DNA of 64,000 nucleotides from Alviniconcha marisindica. Taxonomy: Eukaryota; Mollusca; Gastropoda; Provannidae. The stretch lies in NCBI GenBank assembly GCA_018857735.1, contig JABMCL010000154.1:62001-126000 (forward strand), in the 5' to 3' direction. The notes under the pieces are model-generated. The model had not been told where the DNA came from. It saw nothing but the letters and a program-made list of their open reading frames with translations, and did not search any database. The translations under genes were made by a program, and so were the position numbers. Shown piece by piece: positions 57,401-64,000 of this stretch (position 1 is the first letter of the stretch; the number at the start of each line of letters is the position of its first letter).

Positions 57401-57920
57401 ACCCCCCTCCCCATCCCTAATAAGCCTTATGGTTTCTGTGGACGTTAAGCACCATGTTTACTTATGTGGGTTGCTCTTCAGCATGAAGTGGGATGGGGGG
57501 AGGGAGTGGGGGGACTACTGTGCATACAAGTCTGAACAGGTTGATCATGGGGGGGGGGGGGGGGGTCTTTTATATGTACATCTGTGCCACTTACCTTGAG
57601 GAGGGGTTGGTGCTCTTGGCATGCAAATCTGACCCCACTGCACACCTTGGGGGCTGTTTGTTTTGACCAGGTCACTGGGGGTTTCTGCTCTTTGGCATAT
57701 AAATCTGACCATGCATTTCACTCACTGGGGTTGAGTAGGGTGCTCTTTGTTTGTGGTCATTGTCAAACAATTGTTCTTTCCTCTTGTGCACTTTGAAGAG
57801 TTTTTACTTGTTGGCTTGTCCCGCAGTTGGTACGCAACCTACGGACACAAAATTGTGTGGGGCCAGCGAGAGCATGTGATGCGCTGGTGGCACAGCATCA
57901 GAGGCAAGCCCAGCGACTGA
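49237..57920 (+). CDS. PARL: PARL, mitochondrial rhomboid protease, complete, 9 exons
   Basis: Exons: 49237-49301, 50256-50517, 51807-51953, 52402-52540, 53690-53839, 54510-54583, 55622-55732, 56998-57095, 57827-57920. 1140 nt, 379 residues, the same length as human PARL; phases join. PARL is an inner-membrane intramembrane protease that processes PINK1 and PGAM5. The N-terminal part is Ser/Arg-rich, fitting a mitochondrial presequence. SHFNLWHIAANMYVLWSFAS (exon 5) holds the rhomboid HxxxN region. The catalytic Ser280 lies in GA|SG split between exons 6 and 7, and His338 is in FDHAAHLGG (exon 8). Exon 6 uses donor GTCAGT, weaker than the others. Exons 7 and 8 are flanked by junction-derived arrays. 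The start at 49237 is the first ATG in frame. Confidence 0.95.
49302..50255. repeat. PARL intron 1 with GT microsatellite
   Basis: A pure GT run lies at about 50012-50067 and a TA-rich segment just before it. No gene is seen; the open frame running from exon 1 to 49596 is an intron read-through. Confidence 0.6.
50518..51806. repeat. PARL intron 2 with GT microsatellite
   Basis: A GT run lies at about 50602-50656. CGTCCTGAGGTGACCCTATG with GCAGTTGGCAGGATGCTGA (about 51424-51468) resembles GTCCTAAGGTGACCCCGTGT near 54440, an interspersed element not otherwise identified. Confidence 0.55.
52541..53689. repeat. PARL intron 4: 390-bp CA/CAACA microsatellite
   Basis: About 52676-53062 is almost entirely CA repeats, with CAACA pentamers at 52907-52999. 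GA repeats lie at 53520-53572. The motif GTTTTACGCCCAGTCAAC at about 53588 repeats that at 21134. Apparent long open frames here are repeat artefacts. Confidence 0.85.
53840..54509. repeat. PARL intron 5 with CT/TA microsatellite
   Basis: A CT run (about 54338-54369) passes into TA (about 54370-54398), the same compound structure as in S28 intron 2. AAT repeats lie at about 53993-54010. No gene is seen. Confidence 0.6.
54584..55087. repeat. PARL intron 6, G-rich part
   Basis: Several G runs (54769-54792, 54866-54873, 54957-55010) alternate with a diverged ~100-bp repeat. The array of exon 7 acceptors follows directly. Confidence 0.5.
55088..55644 (+). repeat. 32-bp array of duplicated PARL exon 7 acceptors
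   Basis: Seventeen units precede the real exon. Each reads TCAGGTGTCATCATGTGTCT, ACTCAGTTTCAG, matching the real exon start TCAGGTGCCATCATGTGTCT plus its TTTCAG acceptor. Starts are 55088, then every 32 bp to 55504, 55526 (after one 22-bp unit), 55558, 55590, and the true exon at 55622. Every unit has an AG acceptor and the TCA-GG(T/G/C) codons of the catalytic SG. The whole 534 bp is free of stops in the exon 7 frame. Confidence 0.93.
55733..56544. other. PARL intron 7, first part
   Basis: No gene is recognised. TGTACATGTTGATGGATGTA-like phrases near 55795-55830 recur near 56405-56440, again followed by a GGGTTTATGCACCTGTC-like phrase. This is a dispersed duplication of about 60 bp. Confidence 0.45.
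56545..57020 (+). repeat. 34-bp array of duplicated PARL exon 8 acceptors
   Basis: About thirteen units precede the true exon. The exon starts TTGTGCAG|GCCCTGAAGTTCATACTG; units read GTTGTGCAG|GCCCTCAAGGTCACACTG then TTAACAT. The most upstream copy (CAG at about 56564) is GCCCTCATGTTCATACTG. Many keep the AG; a few read CAT or CAA instead. Confidence 0.88.
57161..57240 (+). mobile_element. tRNA-like SINE head (PARL intron 8)
   Basis: A 77-nt segment has a perfect 7-bp acceptor-like stem (GAGAGCC with GGCTCTC), an A box GCCTAGTGGTAAGGC and a B box GGTTCGAATCC. The spacing before the D arm is about four bases too long and the anticodon stem does not pair, so it is a tRNA-derived repeat rather than a tRNA gene. 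The downstream body differs from the SINE at 39417. Confidence 0.6.
57464..57765 (+). repeat. Diverged copies of the PARL exon 8 3' end
   Basis: The exon ends CTCACCTTGGGGGGGTGCTC, TTCGGCAT then GTAAGTCACC. Intron 8 holds about five decayed versions: GTTGCTCTTCAGCATGAAGT, CTTGAGGAGGGGTTGGTGCT plus CTTGGCATGCAAATCTGACC, ACACCTTGGGGGCTG, CACTGGGGGTTTCTGCTCTT plus TGGCATATAAATC, and CTCACTGGGG. Donor GT is lost in most. Confidence 0.65.
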
Positions 57921-60474
57921 CACCCTTCCCTCCCCCGTTCCCCTCTCTGACCTGCTCCGTGTGACGCCAAGCGACTGAGAGTGGCAGAGGGACCCACAGC
58001 AAGCAGGAGCAGAGGGATTCATAGCAAGCATCAGCAACAGTTTTGACGCAGTGAGAGCACTGGAACTTGTCCTTCCAGGATCTGGGATGAAGCCTGTGAC
58101 TCTAACCTTCGCTGGGTTGTGAAGTGGTGGTCAGTGTTCCCAGGCAAAAAGCCTGTCTACGGTGATCTTGCTGTACAGATTACCTGACAGGAACCCCTGG
58201 AGGTTTTGGACAGACAGGGTGTTGTTTTTCTTTTTGAGTGGGTCAAAATAAAAATGTAAAGTCGAGCAGTTGCAGGCATGGGGATTACTTCGAAGGAAAA
58301 ACTCTGAAAACTAGGGGGGTCTTGGGGCATGCCCCCTTAGAAACTTTTACCCCCCAAAAGATCAAAATATATGCAATCTGAGGCTATCCTGAGGTCATTT
58401 TTATGGAAGTAAAGATAACTGTAGCATTACAAAGCCACGTGCCAGTGCGTTCCTTCTTCACCTCCTCACAAACTTTCTGACATGTCCCGCTCAACTGATC
58501 ATCTTTTTCTGTAAAGTGACCTCCTTCATCACAATTTATTGAAGATGATGTCACTGTTAGGGGTTGTGCAGCACCAAAACAAAAACAAAAAAGATTTTTT
58601 TTTTTACACACAAGCATTCAGGTTTGAGTGTCCCACCGGCTTGTCACGTCTCCAACTAGACCAGTCCGGCTACCATTTAATGATACACACTTCTACTTCC
58701 ATGTATTGGCACAGCCACAGTCATCAAACTTTTACCCCAGTCTCCCCCCACCCCCTGACAGGTATTTTTTCCCATGCCGAAAGTCAGTTTCACGACAAAT
58801 TTCATAGACAGTTCCCATGCCTGCAGTTGCCTCACTAAATTTGACCTGCTCAAAGGGCATTGGTGAAAGAATTGAACAGTCACTGCAGGTTGCAAGGTTA
58901 GAAAGGAGGTTGGGTGCACAGAAAAAGGTGAGAGCATGTGGCAAGTTTGTCATCTGCACCATAGCTTGTACTCCTGAGCCTTGCTTTTGATCTTAGTTAC
59001 ATTGATGACCTGACCTCATGAATATTCATTGGGAAGGATTCATGTATGTCTGCAAGGAAATCCATCAGGCTGACAAAAACAGACAAGCGCAAAAATGGAA
59101 GACATAACAGTAGACCAGTGAATGTGAGCGGGGATTTTTGAATTGCGTGAGAAATGTGAAGTGTGTGTAATTTAGTTGTATTTTCGATGAGTCACATCGT
59201 TCTATGTATGATTCAACATGCATTGTTCACGAGTGCCTGAGCAATGAATTATAAATAAGGGGAAAAAGTTGTTTTTAAATACATCATTTGTTTGCATTCT
59301 GAAGGAAATAGACTTGATCTGGAATCTGTGGCACAACTTTCTATCCAGCTGATTCATTTGGAGGTGCATGGTGTTAGTTCCCCATCATTGATATCTGCAT
59401 TTTCATTTAGAATCACATGTGCTGTATAAAAGCAATCATCATTCTGAAGGACAAGACAGGAAAGAAAGAAAGGGTTGTCCCAAGACCTTGAGAAGACGGT
59501 AGAGTTCATCTGGTTGAGCAGGATTCAGATTTAGACCGCTTGACCAAAACGATTTGAGCAGAAAAGAGCGCCCCAGCCATTAGTGAGTTTTGTAAGACCC
59601 CAAGGTTGCATTCTCCAAAACAGAAATGTTCCTCAGGGCGTACTTCTGCTAATTGTCAGCGTGCATGTGGGTGTTGATTTTCATTTTTGTACTTTGTGCA
59701 TCTATGAAAATGTCTGGTGACCAGTGCGTGTGGGGGGGAAAAGGGTGGGTGAGTGGATGTGTGAGGAAAAAATACATGTAATGCATATATAGCTTGTGCA
59801 GGCGAGTGCCATGTCAGCTGTAGGATAAGCATTGGATGCTGGAAAGGAGTCTGTAAATTCAGAAAATCTTGTGTTAGCATGCGTGCCCATTAAAGGTACT
59901 TATGTGTTTGTGAGTGTGCATGTGTGTGCGGTTAAAAAACTTGAGAGGCCTGTTCATTCCCGAGGACTGTGTTTGATTTTCACAAGAGCGAGCGTGCTGC
60001 GACAGTTGGGCCATTTACACCACAGCACGGGCTGCTCAGTTCAGGCTGGGCGCAGGCTGCTGCGTCTACATCTGTGATCTGGACCACACTTGAATCAGAC
60101 GTTTGACGTCATTATTGCTCAACGTCCATCACCTTGGTCTGTGGTCCAGACAGCAGATGACGCACAGTGGAATGAAAGCTGCACTCTCTCCTACTCTGGG
60201 GCCGAGCCGAGCGTGGCTCGCATCCATTCTGGGATGGCTCAGCTGCGTCCAGACCAGGAAGTTTTGCTAGTGTGTACGTGAATACACGTGTGTGTTTTCA
60301 TTATATGTGACAGTGCCTGTGGTTTTTCCAAGGTTTGTGTGTGTGTGTGCCCCTTCTCTGGCTCATTCTGCATGGCTGATGGTACAGTGTTACATCTGTG
60401 TGGAACTGGAAGATGCTGAAATGTGTTTCCCCCCCCTTGTTCTCTAGTTTGCTGTGAATCAATGCCCTTGCAAT
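57921..60474. other. PARL 3' UTR and flank
   Basis: No second gene is seen. About 57921-58246 is probably 3' UTR up to the first AATAAA. The sequence further on is unique, with no strong repeats. Confidence 0.45.
58247..58252 (+). promoter_or_regulatory. Candidate PARL proximal poly(A) signal
   Basis: AATAAA lies about 330 bp after the PARL stop. The downstream GU-rich element is not strong. Confidence 0.45.
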
Positions 60475-60480
60475 AATAAA
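60475..60480 (+). promoter_or_regulatory. Candidate PARL distal poly(A) signal
   Basis: AATAAA is followed 15-25 bases later by GGTGTCCGTTG, a reasonable GU-rich element. Use would give a 3' UTR of about 2.6 kb. Confidence 0.4.
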
Positions 60481-60752
60481 AATCTGTGAGAAATGGTGTC
60501 CGTTGATTTCCTTCTCAGTATGAACTCTCAACAGTTTGTGGTCAAAAGTATGACAAAATAAACAATGGCCGAACACAGGTTTGACTGAGACATTCACAGA
60601 GAGACAAGAAGAGCCCCTCACACACTTTCCATCCCCTTAAATTGGTAAACAAACACACACACACACTCAATCTGTGAAACCTAACAAAAGTTAGTGAAGT
60701 GTGAGCTCCAGACACAAAAACGCAAGCTTCCTGAATTTTATCATCCTGCAGT

Positions 60753-60758
60753 TTTATT
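60753..60758 (-). promoter_or_regulatory. Candidate WDR36 poly(A) signal
   Basis: TTTATT on plus is AATAAA on minus, about 745 bp past the WDR36 stop at 61503. It is the first canonical hexamer I see on that strand. Confidence 0.4.
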
Positions 60759-61502
60759 ACTCGCAGAAATAGCTCATGGTCCGTTACACACACACACGTG
60801 TGCTCACACTGACAAACTCATTCACGCAGGCAAACTCGCACTCTCCGGCAAAAGCACACACAGGCAAACTTACACAGGTAAACTCACACCCTCTGATCAC
60901 TTGCACACAAACTCTCAAATCCTGATGCAACACGTAGCATGAACACACACTTCCACTCCTAACACAAAATGTTTCAGGTAAGCCAAGAGCACCACATGCA
61001 TTCAAGACATCCACCTGTACTGGCTTAGCAGACCCAGACATCCACATATCCCCATTTGGACATTTTACATAAAATCCTAGACCACTGAAGACGGATTTCT
61101 GCAAACTGCCTTACCCCCCACCCCCCTCCCCCCCCCAAACCTGATAATCCTTTTTTCCTTATGCAATGAACATGCTGTTGCTGCATGGATGTGTGTCCAC
61201 ACTCTACAACTGTACAAGTCTTCATCGTCACCATCATCACATGACAAGACTGTTGGAAGGCTAAGGAATTTTACTGGTCTAGGAACAAAACCGATACACA
61301 TGGGAATTTTCCTTCTGACAGCAAATAAAAAATAGTGATAACACTTTGTAAAAGAGTAAGATTTTTGTTCTTTCTCTCTCTCTAAACATATATGCTTCAT
61401 AAAATAGTTGTGGAAGACCTTTTGGGGGTTTGCAGAGGTCTAAAAAATGCACGGATGGACCTAGGGTGCGGTTTTGAGAGTAGATCTGGACGCCTCACCC
61501 AG

Positions 61503-63585
61503 CTATCCCAGTTTAGCAGAGCACATGTATTTGCCCAGACAGAGTGACTGTTTCATGTCGTCGTCGAGCTGACTGGCAGCCTGGCTCTGAAGAGACAGGA
61601 TATCCTCCATCTTCTCCACCACCTCCAGGCTGTTCTGCAGCTCATCGTGATGAATCTGCACACAGACAACACGCCTGATGCCTCATCTCAAGCTACATCT
61701 GCACACAGACAACAAGCCTGATGCCTCATCTCAAGCTACATCTGCACACAGGCAACATACCTGATGCCTCATCTCAAGCTACATCTGCACACAGGCAACA
61801 CACCTGATGCCTCATCTCAAGCTACATCTGCACACAGACAACACGCCTGATGCCTCATCTCAAGCTACATCTGCACACAGACAACAAGCCTGATGCCTCA
61901 TCTCAAGCTACATCTGCACACAGGCAACATACCTGATGCCTCATCTCAAGCTACATCTGCACACAGGCAACACCCCTGATGCCTCATCTCAAGCTACATC
62001 TGCACACAGGCAACACCCTGATGCCTCATCTCAAGCTACATCTGCACACAGGCAATGCATACTTGATGCCTCATCTCAAGCTACATCTGCACACAGGCAA
62101 CATCCTGATGCCTCATCTCAAGCTACATCTGCACACAGGCAACACCCCTGATGCCTCATCTCAAGCTACATCTGCACACAGGCAACATACTTGATGCCTC
62201 ATCTCAAGCTACATCTGCACACAGGCAGCATGCCTGATGCCTCATCTCAAGCTACATCTGCACACAGGCAACATACTTGATGCCTCATCTCAAGCTACAT
62301 CTGCACACAGGCAGCATGCCTTATGCCTCATCTCAAGCTACATCTGCACACAGGCAACATGCCTGATGCCTCATCTCAAGCTACATCTGCACACAGATCC
62401 AGTGATAGCTCACTTTAATGAAAAGTCCAGTCATAGATATATCTCACCTTGATAAAGAGTCCAATGATAGCTCACCTTGATGAAGAGTGCAGAGATAGCT
62501 CACCTTGATGAAGAGTCCAGCAACAGCTCACCTTGGTGGAGTCCAGCGATAGCTCACCTTGATGAAGAGTCCAGCAATAGCTCACCTTGATGAAGAGTCC
62601 AGTGATAGCTCACCTTGATGAAGAGCCCAGCGATAGCTCACCTTGGTGAAGAGTCCAGCGATAGCTCACCTTGATGAAGAGCCCAGCATTAGCTCACCTT
62701 GATGAAGAGTCCAGCAATAGCTCATGAAGAGTCCAGTGATAGCTCACCGTGATGAAAAGCCCAGTGACAGATCACCTTGATGAAGAGTCCAGTGATGCTC
62801 ACCTTGATGAAGAACCCAGCGACAGCTCACCTTGATGAAGAACCCAGCAATAGCTCACCTTGATAAAAAGCCCAGTGTAGCCCTGTATCAGGTCAAAGTC
62901 ACGGTTGGTCTGCAAGGTGTTGAGGACGAAGTCGCAGAAGGCCACCATCTCTTCCTCCCCCTGCAGACTCTGGATGTCTGCATCAATGCCAAACGCCCCC
63001 AGTCCCTTCAGCCTCGTGAGAACAGGAGCATCTGAAAGTGGAGTCCACAAACCTCCTCATGCAGTGGTGTAACCAGCGCATGTTCACATTCCACTCCCTG
63101 CATGCTTAGAACTAATTCTGTCTGCAAAGAGACTGCATGCTTGAAATCAGAAGGGAGAGTCAACTTTGTGGTCTTCATTCTTGCACCAGGGGAATAAGTA
63201 AAGTGTCTTTCTGCTTAATAAGTTAAAAGAATAAAATAAAAGGAAAGTATTATTATTATTTACACACCCACCTGTGCCATGTTCTGACACAGTTTTACTG
63301 TGTTATTTGCTTTTTAATCAGGATTTTTTTTTTTTAAATCCTGTTTCAATAAACAAAGAGTATAGAGATATTCCTGAATGGTATAAAAGTCACAAACTAT
63401 GCAAGAAAGACATCCACACACACGCACGCACACACACAGACACAAGCCTAAATACACTCTGATTTGGAAAGTGCCTGGCAGAGAAGAAGCGACTCACAGT
63501 GGCCAGTGTTTGATGCCTTCAGCAACAGCTGGGCAAACTCTGAAGGAGCATGCAAGTCTGGTTTGGTCAGGATGCGCGACTGGGG
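61503..63585 (-). CDS. WDR36: WDR36 / UTP21, last three coding exons (5' part outside window)
   Basis: Exons: 63585-63498, 63031-62859, 61655-61503 (stop TAG). The 137 C-terminal residues are seen and phases join; the upstream exons lie beyond 64000. The sequence matches the Utp21 C-terminal domain that follows the double WD40 propeller: ILTKPDLHAPSEFAQLLL, GAFGIDADIQSL, RDFDLIQGYTGLFIK, and a final helical segment with VEKMEDILSLQSQAASQLDD. WDR36/Utp21 is a UTP-B subunit of the small-subunit processome, acting in 18S pre-rRNA processing in the nucleolus. Both junctions of the last intron are tandemly copied (see the two arrays). It is convergent with PARL. Confidence 0.9.
61640..62400 (-). 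repeat. 43-bp array of duplicated WDR36 last-exon acceptors
   Basis: About seventeen units. On the sense strand each ends GTTGYCTGTGTGCAG followed by ATGTAGCTTGAGATGAGGC. The true acceptor is TTGTCTGTGTGCAG followed by ATTCATCACGATGAGCTGC. The splice acceptor is copied exactly. The exon part is only partly similar (GATGAG conserved). Confidence 0.85.
62436..62872 (-). repeat. 28-bp array of duplicated WDR36 donors
   Basis: About fifteen units. The sense unit is TGGGCTCTTCATCAAG|GTGAGCTATCGC. The real exon end is TGGGCTTTTTATCAAG|GTGAGCTATTGC at 62859. Exon end and donor are repeated down the intron, most with intact GTGAGC. A donor shift by one unit adds 28 nt and changes frame. Confidence 0.92.
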
Positions 63586-63619
63586 CTGAAAGACCAACAT
63601 AAGATGACATGTGCATGCT

Positions 63620-63654
<35 letters not shown>

Positions 63655-64000
63655 CACACACACACACACACACACACCTCACTGCATGGGTGGTCACAAC
63701 AACAAAATGAGCCACAAAGATGTCAACAAACTCAGGCAATAGTTTAAAGGAACCATACCTCCTCAATGCATTTTTTTTTTTGTCCAACTAAATCAGGGCA
63801 GCATTGTTAACACCTGTTGCAGGCATGCTCAGTGTAGGACGCAGACCTGTTTACTCTCAAATACACACAGTAATAATAACAGATCATTTTTGTATAGTGC
63901 TATTCTCTGGTCTACACCAACTCAGTGTGCTTTACAGTATTCCATGACATTTTCAACATTAAGTGAGAAAAGTATCAACAATAACATGTTCAAGATAAGA
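63586..64000. repeat. WDR36 intron with CA microsatellite, open at window edge
   Basis: CA runs lie at about 63621-63676, and an AAT-tailed interspersed fragment at about 63868-63960 resembles the one at 8885. No further WDR36 exon is seen before the edge. Confidence 0.55.

Overview
This is a nuclear window from an animal, probably a mollusc and gastropod-like. That is an inference from the protein sequences, the small exons in large introns, the CA/GT-rich microsatellites and the tRNA-headed SINEs. There are four protein-coding genes, all intron-rich. Every exon chain given here keeps an open frame across GT..AG junctions that I checked by phase.

Layout. (1) 736-11265, plus strand: a complete nine-exon secreted S28-family serine protease (PRSS16 / K12H4.7-like, 497 aa). 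(2) 11266-19276: a convergent intergenic region of interspersed repeats, with a LINE 3' end, a fold-back element and minisatellites. (3) 19277-49031, minus strand: a complete twenty-exon COG3, a subunit of the conserved oligomeric Golgi complex (879 aa). (4) 49032-49236: a 205-bp space between two divergent start codons, presumably a shared promoter. (5) 49237-57920, plus strand: a complete nine-exon PARL, the mitochondrial rhomboid protease (379 aa). (6) 57921-61502: the convergent PARL/WDR36 interval with poly(A) signals. (7) 61503-63585, minus strand: the last three coding exons of WDR36/UTP21; the gene continues past the right edge. I see no functional link between the four genes. They look like ordinary housekeeping or secreted-protease neighbours.

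The unusual signal is in the tandem repeats. Introns are packed with minisatellites, and about fifteen of them are built from an exon-intron junction. Each unit carries the last or first bases of the real exon plus its splice donor or acceptor, and the array abuts the genuine exon. Examples are ten extra 3' splice sites before the last S28 exon (seven also encode the catalytic His), seventeen before PARL exon 7 (each with the catalytic Ser codon), nine extra donors after COG3 exon 11, and arrays at both ends of the WDR36 last intron. This repeated architecture across four unrelated adjacent genes is the main candidate for something undescribed.

Mobile DNA includes a 1170-bp TTAA-flanked piggyBac-type element with matching 14-bp ends, two LINE 3' ends of one family, a LINE reverse-transcriptase C-terminal remnant, several tRNA-derived SINE copies and two members of a fold-back/MITE family.
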